Below the pieces are notes generated by a model, which made no database searches, had not been told where the DNA came from, and saw nothing but the letters and a program-made list of their open reading frames with translations. Position numbers and translations under genes: made by a program. DNA of 64,000 nucleotides from Episyrphus balteatus. Taxonomy: Eukaryota; Arthropoda; Insecta; Diptera; Syrphidae. The stretch spans positions 68,258,625 to 68,322,624 of the forward strand of contig NC_079134.1 in NCBI RefSeq assembly GCF_945859705.1, given 5' to 3'. Below, piece after piece: positions 1-10,610 of this stretch (positions are counted from its first letter, which is position 1; every line of letters starts with the position of its first letter).

Positions 1-1262
1 ATTCGGCAAGTTAAAATCACCTACTAAAATGACATGCTGATTATTATTAAGCTTAGAAATATAGTTATTTATATGTTCTTTATACAAATCTATATGTCCA
101 GTGGATACAGAACATCTGTATTTACGAACACAGAGAACATCTCTGCATTGTTGTGATTCTTGGTTAGCCATGTCTCGGTAAAAGCAAAGAAATCAAATTG
201 CTCAGATGATGACGATAGCAGCAATTGTTGCATTTTTGTGCGCATTCCACCAATGTTTTGATAATAACCAAGGAAATTATATGAATCAGAATGAGAAGGC
301 AAATGAGTAGCAGAAGCATTAGTTAAGAGTAATGCATTGTTGCACTGGGAAGTTTCTGTTGATGACGATGGTGACGGTGCACAGTGGGTACCCTCCCATA
401 CAAAGTGCGGTCAAAAATATAATGACCATTTTTTTTTTAATGAAACGCCTGTATTATCATTTTATATGATTTATTATTGCAAAAAATGCATCAAGTCAGT
501 TTTTAAAATTTTTCGTTATTTTGAAGAAAAATAAAAAAAGTTAAAACAAATTTTTTTTTAAATTAAAAAAAAAATTGTTAATGCCGGAAATGGAACCTGA
601 CTGTCAGTCAAGCACCTTACCCCTACCCTCTAGTTCAGTCTTTTATAAAAATAATAGTGCAAAAGGATTTTTTTTAGTTTTACGTTGTAATTTTTTTTTT
701 CTCGAGCTTCGCTAACGAGCCCCATTACAATTAGCCTTAATGTTATTTAACAATATAATTTATGTTTTTAGGAAGTATTAACTTTCTCGTTTAATATCCA
801 TAACAACTTAATACTGTTCACAATTTTTTAACACCCGCTATCACTATCGCAAGTTCACACCTTATATGTAACTGCAGCGATAAGAAAACTGTACCTTTTT
901 TTATATACCGACTTTGAATGGCTATTTAGAAATGAACAAAGGGGTAACCGTCAAACATTTTTTTGGTTTTGGTTGGATGGTAGATTGTAGAACGTTGTTT
1001 AATCATTGGATTTAAAAAAACTGACATTTACTTTTTTTATATTTGACCTATGGCGGTACTCACTGTGCGGTGGTGGCGATGGCTGAGACGGTGGCGATGG
1101 CGGTGTCGGCGGCGACGATAATAGCAATGGTGTTGAAGGTGTGTATGATGTAGCAGAAAGAGTCCATCTTATTAAGAATGGTGTGTTGGGAGATAGCGAT
1201 GATGACGAAGATGATGAAGGTGATAATGATGACGACGATATGGTGAAGTTGGTGTTTGGCAA
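1..1262 (-). pseudogene. Non-LTR retrotransposon ORF2, 5' part (AP-endonuclease), interrupted
   Basis: Reading leftward, this is the start of an ORF2. A serine/proline-rich leader (about 1070-1262) continues after the inserted element at 380-1067 into LGYYQNIGGMRTK and FAFTETWLT, the first two blocks of the apurinic-like endonuclease of non-LTR retrotransposons. The GDFNLPN block (the catalytic Asp-Asn motif) is read at 1-60 but in another frame, with material missing in between, so the copy is dead. ORF2 starts 13 nt after the ORF1 stop at 1276, the usual bicistronic layout. The reverse transcriptase would lie off the left edge. The clade looks CR1/I-like rather than jockey, but that is an inference from the leader and ORF1 style. 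Confidence 0.75.
380..1067. mobile_element. Transib-like non-autonomous DNA transposon (688 bp)
   Basis: Both ends carry the heptamer CACAGTG (380-386, and inverted at 1061-1067) followed by GGGTACC or AGTACC, so there is a terminal inverted repeat with small indels. The element is flanked by a 5-bp TSD, cggtg (375-379 and 1068-1072). It splits the Ser/Pro-rich leader of the retrotransposon ORF2, which reads on across the empty site. A 5-bp GC-rich TSD with termini starting CAC is the signature of the Transib superfamily. There is no ORF inside, so it would need transposase from elsewhere. Confidence 0.7.
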
Positions 1263-1275
1263 AGTATGGCTGATG

Positions 1276-2006
1276 TTAGAGACTCGGAGGCTCGGGTTGT
1301 ATGGTTTGCGTGTTCTCTTTCCTGTCCATAGTTAAAAAATATTTAACTTGAACATGAATGGGCCAGAGCGAAGAGTCCATGACTGTTGATAAATGTTCAT
1401 ATGACACACTCAATTTAAATGTAACGAATTTAAGTTCAGAAACATTTGCATCCTTTTTTACTAACATAAAACATTTAAATGAATCTGTAGGAATGTTTGT
1501 TTTTGAAGTAGTTGTGTTAGCAAAACGAGATAGATGAAGCCATTTTATATTTGGTATAGCACTTAAATTTGTTGACGTATCGGTGCCAGTAATTTTTATT
1601 TCTCTTTTTTTTTTTGGGGGGTTTCTTTTTTTACTCACAACAACTCGGCTTTTTTCGAACCATTTTTATTTGAAGGTCCGGGAATATTATTATTTAATGA
1701 AGGGTCATTGATTGAAATGAATTCCATTTCTGAATTTTCAGTTAAATTGTTATTGACACCAGGCATATCACTATTTACTCGATTTAAAACATTGCTATTG
1801 TCGATTTGACTTGGCGAAGAGTCAAACATGATTTTTTTCGCTAATTTGCGAGGTGGGGAATTTAACTGAGACACTTTGAAGGAAGAGAACTCTTTTTTGA
1901 GATCATTTAAAATCTCGGAAAAGTCATTGAAACTGTTAATAAACTGGGAAAGATTAATACTTTGACAATAATTAAATTTCCAGAATAATCTTTTTTCGGT
2001 GAAGAT
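1276..2006 (-). pseudogene. Non-LTR retrotransposon ORF1
   Basis: The ORF1 of the element whose ORF2 follows. The readable frame begins near 2000 (about FWKFNYCQSINLSQF), continues to 1635, then shifts frame and runs to the stop at 1276. The C-terminal part contains a conserved-looking segment ending in SLWPIHVQVKYF. This resembles the tryptophan-proline C-terminal block that I associate with ORF1 of insect CR1-like elements. No zinc knuckle is visible. The frameshift at about 1636 and the TTAA element immediately upstream show that it is inactive. Confidence 0.6.
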
Positions 2007-2010
2007 TTAA

Positions 2011-2293
2011 CCCTCTGTCGGCACACGGGTGCGAATTTGGCAGGACAAAAATAAAAAAATTACGATTTTTCAAAAAAGTGGTCACAAAAAAGTCTCTTTA
2101 TAACGGTGAAAATATTTTTTTTTGGAATTGTGAATATAATATTCGATTTCCTCGGAATATTCTCCATCAATTTCATACTTGATTCCCTATAAATTTTGTG
2201 ACCGAAAAAAGTTCTAGCGACATGAAAAAGTATAAACCAAATTCGCACCCGTGTGCCTATCACGTCACAAAAAAGAGGTGTGTCTACAGAGGG
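2011..2293. mobile_element. piggyBac-type MITE with TTAA target sites (283 bp)
   Basis: It begins CCCTCTGTCGGCACACGGG and ends in an inverted version (CCCGTGTGCC ... ACAGAGGG), and is flanked on both sides by TTAA (2007-2010 and 2294-2297). TTAA target duplication with a CCC start is typical of piggyBac relatives. There is no coding capacity. It sits at the 5' end of the retrotransposon ORF1 region. Confidence 0.75.
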
Positions 2294-2297
2294 TTAA

Positions 2298-2440
2298 TCA
2301 ACCGACCGTGAGAGAAGTGACTCGAAGACTGACTGTTAGTTTTATTTATTTATTTTTTACTTGATTGTTCTTGCATTTATGTTTACATTTGTTTTTTTTT
2401 ATTTTCAATTTTGTGACAAAAGAAATCCCATTCTTTATTT
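2298..2440. other. Short unassigned interval
   Basis: AT-rich sequence between the TTAA element and the P-like relic. It may include the 5' untranslated end of the minus-strand retrotransposon. I see no gene. Confidence 0.4.
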
Positions 2441-3500
2441 TTAATGAGGCAAATTTTTGTTTTTTATGATATTCCGCATATCATAAAAAGTATGAGGAAT
2501 CTTTAATAAATTCGGATTTCGATACACCAGACGGGATTGTAAGTTTTCGTCCAGTAAAGCGCCTCTACGAAATTGAAAAATTAAATACCACAAAAATGTG
2601 TCCTAAGCTAACCCAAAAGCATATCGATCCTTCAGGTTTCGATAAGATGCGGGTTCGATATGCTGTTCAAGTGTTCAGCAAGAAGAAACGGACAATTTCA
2701 AAGAAAATGAAAATCAAAAAGTTAGGTCAACAGCAAAATGCTTTCAAAAAATTGATAAGATTTTTGATTGTATGAATAGCGGAAGTCTGTACGACAAATA
2801 AAATTGAACAATCATATATATAACTCTATTGAGGAATTCATAAAATATATCAAAAATATCAAGTTAGTACAAAAGGCACGGGTGTATTGGATTGATGGAT
2901 TTGAACAATCATTGAGAGCAACCCTGCTAATGGCTGAACAAATGTTTTCTGAGAATGAAGGTATTGTTTTCTCTTAACAAAAAGATTAAATCAAGATGTT
3001 ATTTAAAACTTAATTTCGCAAATTAGAGCAAAAGGGGGGAACACAAAGAATCCATCTGTTCATGAAGTTAATTTTCTGGTAGCCAAATAATGACGACTAA
3101 TCTCTGTTCATTTACAAAGTTTATTAACTGTTCAGAAGATGAAGATGAAATGCTTACTCTGGAAGCCTTAAGTGAAACCGTAAGAATGCAGGAAGTTGAC
3201 ATAAATAATTTTGATGACGAACCGGAAATTCGTGAAATCACTTCCGAATTTTCCTAAATTTTTACGAAAATATGGATGATGAGGATGCAAAGGGAAATAA
3301 TTTCGGAATCATATGTTTCCACAGAGTTGGCAGCAATGAGATATTTTGTTAGATATGTAGCATTTAAACCAATATAAAAATTAAATTGCAAGGAATGTGA
3401 ACTAAAGTTCAAAAAGGAAGACGAAATTTTGACTAAAATACATGCTACAGAACTAAAGCACTTTTTTAACAAAAAAAAATATAACGGAATCACCTTCAAT
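2440..3500 (+). pseudogene. P-superfamily (THAP9/P-element-like) transposase relic
   Basis: Conserved blocks appear in order on the + strand, separated by frameshifts and stops. They are FVFYDIPHIIKSMR (about 2452), KLTQKHIDPSGFDKMRVRY followed by AVQVFS (about 2600-2690), YWIDGFEQSLRATLL (about 2885), KGGNTKNPSVHE (about 3030) and CKECELKFKKEDE (about 3390). This order matches the middle and C-terminal half of P-element and THAP9 transposases. The N-terminal THAP DNA-binding domain is not visible. No terminal inverted repeats could be assigned. It is an old, non-functional copy. Confidence 0.65.
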
Positions 3501-3765
3501 ATCAGGATATATCTTTTTGTAAAGCCAAAAATCCCTTCCGCATTTTATGTTTTAAATCAAGTAATATCATCTACTTGTTTTGGAAAAATTAATCTGCAAA
3601 CTCAAAATTTAAAAAAAAATTAAAATTTTTTTTTTTTAATTTTCTGTAATGTTATCAATTTTAAGTTCGTTTCCATACGAAGCAATTGAAAACAAAAAGT
3701 AGTAGGTACTTTATAAAAATCATTTTCTTATGAACTTTTAGGTAGTAGGCACATCGTGGAAAAGA

Positions 3766-4052
3766 GAAAGAGTTTTAAAAAAACACCGTTAGTGAGACAC
3801 CAACTTTTTACTACAATTTATGTTTTGGTTTTTTGTATCAGTCACTCTCACTTCTCAAAGTGCATCTCACCGTTAGTGAGACACCAACTTTTTACTACAA
3901 TTTATGTTTTGGTTTTTTGTATCAGTCACTCTAACTTCTCAAAGTGCATCTTTGAAAGAGAGGTGGTGACAAGGTGAAGGAGGGTAATTAAAATTTAATT
4001 GTGATGAAGAGTTGATGTCTCATTAACGGTATTTTTTAAAAACTCTTTCAAA
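3766..4052. mobile_element. Short foldback element with 84-bp internal duplication
   Basis: The left end (AAAGAGTTTTAAAAAAACAC, then CGTTAGTGAGACACCAAC) has an inverted partner around 4010-4052. Inside, an 84-bp segment occurs twice in tandem (3784-3867 and 3868-3951) with one visible base difference. No coding capacity. Confidence 0.55.
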
Positions 4053-4155
4053 GCAATGGGGAAACTAACTAACTAGAACTACTAGCTGAAGGTCACAGTG
4101 ACGATCAAACCTTTTAAGTTATAAGTTGTGTATTTTGTAAATAAAAAAAATTGAA

Positions 4156-4960
4156 ATGGCGACTTTTAAAAGTGTAAGAACTAGATTAACAACAAAAATG
4201 AAGTTAATAGACAAATATCCTGAAAAAATAAAAACTTGTATGTTACTAACATATCAAGATGTTTAAAACATTACGAGTGGGTGCGACATGAAATGAAGCA
4301 CCAGAGCTTCAAGCCAAAACTATTGCTTATAAAGTAGTTCAAGTTATAATCGAAGTATGGAAAACTTCGTGTATTCCAATCGTTACGGAAAAAAGGATAA
4401 ACCAGCTTATTGTTTCTTACAGCAGTAAGTACAGACAGTTATTAAAAAATTATAAGAGACAAACAAAAAGTAAATCTTACCTACAGAATTTTAATCAATT
4501 CAAAGACAAATCGAATCTTCTCTTTGATATTGCTGTGTGCAAATGCAAACATTTCACTAAATGCAAATGTGAAATACAAAAGAAGATTCCGATAGATGAA
4601 CGTTGTTTAAAATAAGACCAAAAGACACTTAGAGCCATGATGATTGGACCAGTTGATTTAATACCACCAAAACGATCGAAGAAAACATACGTAGATCGCA
4701 AAAGAAGCAAACATTCAGTGAGTCTCAACCGTCAACTTCTGGTTCTACATTTCAAAAGATAGTTGATTCCGAGACTGAAAAGTCATTATCTGGATGTGAG
4801 GAAATATATGAACCAAAACCTGCAAGAAAATTAAATTAAATAAATCCGTCCCCGAAAACCCTAGAAAAACTAGCTGAAATATGTGATCGATATGGAGTTT
4901 CTTATAGTGGTGTTAGAAAAAGTGATTCAAGAATCCCTCCTTTTAGCCCAGTCATTTTAG
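4156..4960 (+). pseudogene. Transposase-like protein of unknown family, fragment 1
   Basis: Start of a long dead reading frame whose later parts lie at 8530-9134, 10256-10610 and 12558-12835. Readable pieces are MATFKSVRTRLTTKMKL (4156), WKTSCIPIVTEKRINQLI, a cysteine cluster FDIAVCKCKHFTKCKCE (about 4527) and LAEICDRYGVSYSGVRK (about 4870). I recognise this as a widespread repeat-associated protein of insects, but I know no established name or function. The CxC...CxC cluster could bind zinc. Stops and frameshifts are present. The frame is broken near 4960 by inserted sequence that runs to about 8529. Confidence 0.5.
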
Positions 4961-5212
4961 TCATTTTTAAGCCCAATCTGCGGAAAAATTCCTACTGGGC
5001 TGAATTTTGGTATACAGCTTAATGACGGCTTTGTTATGAAGATGTAAAAAATCGACATAAATATCCAGTTAAGAGTTATAGGGGTCAAAAGGTCAGGAAA
5101 AGTTTTTCGCAAATATCTCGCGACCTATTGATCGGAGTTCATCAGAGGTCATATAAAAATTGATGGTCGTGAAATTATCTACAACATATGCCTAACACAT
5201 TTTTCTGTGAGA
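4961..5212. other. Unassigned sequence before palindrome
   Basis: About 250 bp with no gene. It carries a segment of the type ATATCTCGCGACC and may belong to the palindromic element that follows. Confidence 0.3.
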
Positions 5213-5994
5213 TGAACAGTTTCGCGAGTAGAGCGCAGAGAAGGTGACTAGATTGCACTCACATATGAAAAAATACATATTTTTGGTTTATTTTGTTCGA
5301 TTTTTGAGGTTTTTATCGAAGTAGCTTAAATTTTTTTAGTTTTATTAACTCATCTTATTACGTAAATACGGATTAACTAAAAAAAAATAAAAATGTACAC
5401 ATTGGGATAAAAAATATTATACAAAAGGGGAACCACGTTTTTTGGAAATGTTGTATGTTTCCCTTTTTTGAACAATAAGTGCCTTCATTATTAAGAACAC
5501 ACTTTTTAAACATTGTTCAATTTTAGTTTTGAGCTTGTTATCAATTTTCCAAGCATAAATTCCATAGAAAATGTCGTTTGGAGCTTCTCAAGAGAAAAGT
5601 TGCAGAATACCTTATAACAGTACAAAATTAGCTGCTGAAAAAGCTTAATGGTAATTTAAGGTTTATACCAAGCTCAAAAATAAATTGAACCATGTTTAAA
5701 AAGCGTGTTCTTAATAATGAAGGCACTTATTGTACAAAAAAGGGAAACATACAACATTTCCAAAAAACGTGGTTCCCCCTTTTGCATAATATTTTTTATC
5801 CCAATGTGTACATTTTTATTTTTTTTAGTTAATCCGTATTTACGTAATAAGAGGAGTTAGTAAAACTAAAAAAATTTAAGCTACTTCGATAAAAACCTCA
5901 AAAATCGAACAAAATAAACCAAAAATATGTATTTTTTCGTATGTGAGTGCAATCTAGTCACCTTCTCTGCGCTCTACTCTCGAAACTGTTCATC
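5213..5994. repeat. Long palindromic (foldback) element, about 780 bp
   Basis: Arms of about 350 bp read GATGAACAGTTTCG at the left and the reverse complement at the right. They are nearly identical, including the shared run of GGGGAACCACGTTTTTTGG. The central spacer is about 100 bp (around 5560-5660). No ORF. Confidence 0.8.
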
Positions 5995-6128
5995 CATCCA
6001 TGGCCTCTAGATGAAGATGTCAATATTGTTCTTTGTCTAAAAACAACAAAAAAAAAATGGTTGTTTCCTAATGGTTTCACAGCTAAACCAGAAAGAAAAA
6101 GGTTGATAAATGGTTTACATAACATGTA

Positions 6129-7714
6129 CACTCCTTTTCATCAGAATAGGTACACAACTTTTCAAAGGTTCATTAATCGTTTGTCTCCAATAGTGGTGCG
6201 TGACCTAACAATGTTTTGTTGTTTTTTGATAGTTTAAGATGTTAGGAAAAGTAACGGCTAAATCTGTTTCAAAATGGACCATAACTTTCGCATTGTTTTT
6301 CTTGTAAATTTTTTTTCGAGGAAAAATTAACTTATTTTTTTCTTCATCAGAATAGGTACACCCTTGTAATCTTTAATGTTTTTGTGGATTTCGAGCAAAT
6401 TTACCATTAAAACAAATAACTGGATTTTCCTAAGAGTGATTTAATAATCATACTACCATTTTAAAAAACATGGGTGGATTAAAATCGCTAAATTTTGGCG
6501 AAAACACCTTAAGAAAAAAAGGAAGGATGCACCAGTACTGGTATAGTTGACAAAAATTACGAATTGTGAATATGCTCTATCCAGACTTCAGATACAAACA
6601 TTTTGAGGTTAAAAAAATTAATGGTGGTAAAAAAATGCAAAAAAACACTCTTAGGCGAGTAAATTTTTACATGTGCTACCAGTTTTGGTGGATTAACTAC
6701 AAGAATAAAAGTGAAAAACAGTTGTTATTTGTAATTTAAAGACAGTAAATAAAATGATCATTAGTCCCAATCTTCTAAAATGGCTGGATTTTGAAAAGAC
6801 ACCATCACTACACCGAGAACAGAATTGTATGCGTTTAAGGTTTTTGAAATCCCTTACCACATGAAAAGTTGAGTGGTATTTCTTATTATTTCTGGATCAA
6901 TGAACATTTAATTTTGAAGTCCTTGGTGAGTTAAACTATCAGTTTAACATTCTGCGAAAGGAGAAACCAACTTCATAGTTAAAAAAGAAGTTTTAAGGCA
7001 TGGATGAAAGTAATCTACTACGATAATACAAATAATGAATTTCAAACGTGAAGAATGGTCACAATTTCCTTAATTCTCTAAGATTTGTGAACCAGTATAC
7101 TGAATTTTTCAACAGGACCACGCCGCCTACCACAAAAAATGCTCTGTAAAATATTGGGAGGAAGAAAGTACTTCACTATCTGCCATAGAAAACAACCCTG
7201 AACCTTGTTGAAAATGTTTGGCAATGGGTAGCCCGTACTGATAAAATTTATTATAGTCGATTTTAAGACAAAAATATTTCCTAACTCACCATTTAACAAT
7301 TAAGGGAAGAGATTCAGATAGATTGCATAAAGAGATTTAACAATGCAATTCCTTGACAGTTTTGTTATTTTTTTATGAATAAAAACGCCACTATACAAAA
7401 AATAAAATAAGTAAAATACATTTTTAAGAAGAACTTGGTTTAAATTCATTTCATGGACCACTTTCACATCATTCTGTATGTGTACCTATTCTGATGAAAC
7501 AAAAAAATAACTCAGTTTTTCGATGTGAAATGCTTTGCCATAGAGAAACAAGAAAAATAACCACACGTTTTGAATTATTTTTTTTTTGCTGATTCTGCTA
7601 ACATCTTAAACAATGACTTGACATCAAAAAATTATTGTTTTTCCGACACTGTAAGGATAAAACGAATACTGAACATTTGAAAAGTAGTGTACCTATTCCG
7701 ATGAAAAGGAGTGT
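6129..7714 (+). mobile_element. Tc1-like element with IR/DR-type ends (1.59 kb)
   Basis: The termini CACTCCTTTTCATCAGAATA and its inverted copy at 7688-7714 are flanked by TA (6127-6128 and 7715-7716). A second, internal copy of the motif TTCATCAGAATAGGTACAC occurs near each end (about 6345 and 7480). This gives the inverted-repeat/direct-repeat arrangement seen in Sleeping Beauty-type Tc1 elements. A degenerate transposase lies inside. The element entered the interrupted transposase-like pseudogene region. Confidence 0.8.
7107..7370 (+). pseudogene. Tc1-type DDE transposase remnant
   Basis: FQQDHAAYHKKC, the block around the second catalytic aspartate of Tc1 transposases, is readable at 7107. 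It is followed, after frameshifts, by remnants of the NPIENVW-type block (LLKMFGNG in the current frame). The N-terminal DNA-binding half is not readable. It cannot encode an active enzyme. Confidence 0.65.
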
Positions 7715-7716
7715 AT

Positions 7717-8529
7717 TTCCACAAACTTTTTTTTTAATAACAAAAAAAAAAAACAACAATATTTGTATATAATGCACTTTACTTACTTGTTTTTCTCAAA
7801 AACCATCAAATTAATAATATTTATTCGTAGCCTGAAAAAATCACTCCACATGACACGAATGATCAAACTATATGCTCATCCATTTGGTTTTGTCGTGAAA
7901 CAACTAGCAAAAAAGATAAAAAACATTAAGAGTGTGGTTTCACTGCGAAACCACTAGGAAGCAAAGGGTTAAGTTAGCCTATCAGCCCATTTCGTTTAAT
8001 CCATTACTTTTAAGACACCCTGTATATGCAACAAAATAATAAAAAAAATTCAAATTAATTTGACTTTTCAATAAATAAAGAATTTCAATATGAACTTGTT
8101 TGGCTACAGTTTGGATACAGTTATTTGTGTAAGCAGTTATTTTTGTATAGTAAAAATACCATCAGAGTGAATAACTTTCACCATAAATATTGAAAATAGA
8201 AGGTATCAAATGATGCCTCAAGCTCCCATTTGATAAAAATTCGAACAGAACGAGAATTTCGATTTAATTTTTCTGTTTTCTTCTTAAATTTCCCTTTTTT
8301 TTTCTGAATATGAATATGAAAACAACATAAATGAAGACAAAACAAAAATCAGCCAAATCGGTTAAGACTTTCTCGAGTTTTTGCCAAAATTACGCACGAC
8401 AATTTTTGTAAAAGACTTGAAAACTGGAAATTGCTCTGCTGACCTCAAAAGCAAATAAAAAAAAAAAAAATTCCAGATGAGTATCAATATATCTATCATA
8501 ATTTCATAGTCACAACCCAAGCACAAATT
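7717..8529. other. Unassigned AT-rich interval
   Basis: No gene is visible. Around 8009-8022 there is GACACCCTGTATA, a sequence commonly seen at mariner-type ends in insects. The partner end was not found. Confidence 0.4.
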
Positions 8530-9134
8530 TCGTGTTGAACTGTGTAATAGACCATAACAAATTAAGACGGGAGAGAGCTAAACGCAGACAAACACTGTTA
8601 GAAACTCAACAAGTAGATTGTTTAGAAGGTTTAATTTTTGACGGAAGAAGAGATCGTACAATTTGTTACGAAAAATATGGAAGAAAGAATTATCGGCGGG
8701 TAAGATTCGAAGAACATAGAACATAATACTATTATGCTAGAATCGGTGCATATCGCACATCATCTAAAGCTATTGAAGAAGAAATGTTTTCATATCTTAA
8801 CAAGAAACAAATAAACTTAAATTCTTTGGTAGCGATTGGATGTGACGGTACAAATATTAACACTGGGCGAAAAAATGGTATTATCGTTGCACTGGAAAAG
8901 CGTTTTTCGAGACCATTACAGTGGCTTGTGTGCCAGCTACACGCCAATAAGTTACCATTGCGTCATTTGGTTCAATATTTAGATGGACAAACTACTGGCC
9001 CAAAGTCATTTTCAGGGCCGATTGGAAAAATGTTAGCTTCTTGCGAACAAAAGCCAATTGTGCCGTTTAACCCTATCTGTGTGAATTTCCCTGATTTGTC
9101 CAATATAAAATTGAGTACGGATCAGCAATACCTA
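8530..9134 (+). pseudogene. Transposase-like protein of unknown family, fragment 2
   Basis: Continuation of the 4156 frame. It reads VIDHNKLRRERAKRRQ and GLIFDGRRDRTICYEK, then EEHRT. After a short break near 8726 it continues with VAIGCDGTNINTGRKNG, PLQWLVCQLHANKLPLRHL and FSGPIGKMLASCEQKP. The blocks IGCDGTxxNTG and HANxLPLRHL are the best preserved and may carry acidic active-site residues, but this is a guess. The frame is cut at the TA at 9133-9134 by the Tc1-like element and resumes at 10256. Confidence 0.6.
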
Positions 9135-10255
9135 CAGTTGTGTTCATAATAATAGCAGTGCTCCCCAAATAAAACAAAAAGGCTAATATTTTCAACGTTT
9201 ATAATATTTTTCATAAAACCTCAAATAGCAAATTAAAGTATTTTATTAATATTACCAGAAAAAATTAAAATTGATTTTTTACCGTTGCTTTTGTCACGGA
9301 TACATCCATTTTATAAATTTGTGGTTGTTCACAAAAATAGCAGTGTATAGCATTTTACTGCAACTATAAGGCAAAAAGTAAGAAAACTATTAAAAGTTGT
9401 ATGAAAGTGTGTTAATTATTAAAGATTACCATTAATACTTTGTGGATTAACCATTATTTTAATTACTGGAATGCATCTTCGGGGCATAGAGTCCATTTAA
9501 ATTTGACACTTCTCGACTGGTATTGAAATCCACGAATCTCGCACTACCTGCCACAAATCTTTCGAATTTTTTGGTTTCACCTCACGGACCTCATCTTTTA
9601 CATTCCCCCATAAGTTTTCAAAGGGTTTAGGGTCGGGGGATTGTGCGGGCAACTTCCTAGCGCATACCTTTTTCTTCTTAAACCATCATTTTGACGCTTT
9701 CGAAGTACGCTTTGGGCCATTATCTTGTCGTATACCCAAACCAAAGGCATATCCTCTTTAGCATAGAGTAACATAACCTCCTCGAGAATTTTTACGTACT
9801 CCAGAATACCCTTGATGGGCCCTGATGGGATTAATAGGCCCAACACCGTTGTATGAAAAGCATCAGTTTCGCTCTGACATGCTTCACCGTTTTCACGGTG
9901 TATCGTGGATCGTTTGATGCATTTATTGGTCTTCTCACATACTCCTCTTGGGATCCAAAGGTCGTCGGGAGTATGTAAGAAGACCAAAAAATGCATCAAA
10001 CGATCCACGATACTTTTTGCCTTATAGTTGCAGTAAAATGCTATACACTGCTATTTTTGTGAACAACCACAAATTTTTAAAATGGATGTATCCGTGACAA
10101 AAGCAACGGTAAAAAATCAATTTTAATTTTTTCTGGTAATATTAATAAAATACTTTAATTTGCTATTTGAGGTTTTATGAAAAATATTATAACGTTGAAA
10201 ATATAAGCCTTTTTGTTTTATTTGGGGAGCACTGCTATTATTATGAACACAACTG
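9135..10255 (-). mobile_element. Tc1-like element with about 245-bp inverted repeats
   Basis: The termini CAGTTGTGTTCATAATAATA and the inverted copy ending at 10255 are flanked by TA (9133-9134 and 10256-10257). The inverted repeats continue for about 245 bp (to about 9380 and from about 10010). Removing the element and one TA rejoins the surrounding pseudogene in frame, so it inserted while that sequence was recognisable. A smaller palindrome (about 9898-10010) lies next to the right repeat. Confidence 0.85.
9480..10008 (-). pseudogene. Tc1-family transposase, C-terminal remnant
   Basis: On the minus strand, EEVMLLYAKEDMPLVWVYDK and NPPTLNPLKTYGG correspond to the second and third catalytic blocks of Tc1 DD34E transposases (usual forms VWVYQQDN and SPDLNPIENLWG). 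They are followed after a frameshift by VKDEVREVKPKNSKDLWQVV. The catalytic QQDN and IENLWG residues are altered or lost, and the N-terminal half is replaced by palindromic sequence. Confidence 0.75.
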
Positions 10256-10610
10256 TATATGATATTTGTTTGGCTGTATCAAGTGGAGTTTTAAGTCCGG
10301 ACTTTGCAAATAGAAATCCTGGCAAAATGTCCAACGCCCGATGGCTTACAACTGCCAATAGAATAATTCGACTATACGTTTCAACAGACCACCCCACATA
10401 CGAACTGGATTTACTGGCAAACTACGCTTGTAAATCCTACAGCACATCTTGGTTTGAAATAAAAACAAAAAGCTCCTGCAAAGATGGTGCCACAAATGTA
10501 TGGTTTCTAATTAAGAACACAAGATTTTTACCTGATAATATTAAGGCTATCATAGATCCGGTAATACAACGCAACGCATATTTCGCGCATCCAGAAAATA
10601 TGCTCTTAGC
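10256..10610 (+). pseudogene. Transposase-like protein of unknown family, fragment 3
   Basis: It continues directly from fragment 2 across the Tc1-like insertion. Blocks include NPGKMSNARWLTTANRIIRL, YVSTDHPTYELDLLAN, WFEIKTKSSCKDGA and QRNAYFAHPENMLLA. The reading frame is open for about 120 residues, so this part has decayed little. It is interrupted at 10610 by the hAT-like element. Confidence 0.6.

Noticed and set aside
999..1335. Acidic or Ser/Pro-rich small ORFs at 1.0-1.3 kb as host genes
   Set aside because: They are the two strands of the low-complexity leader of the retrotransposon ORF2.
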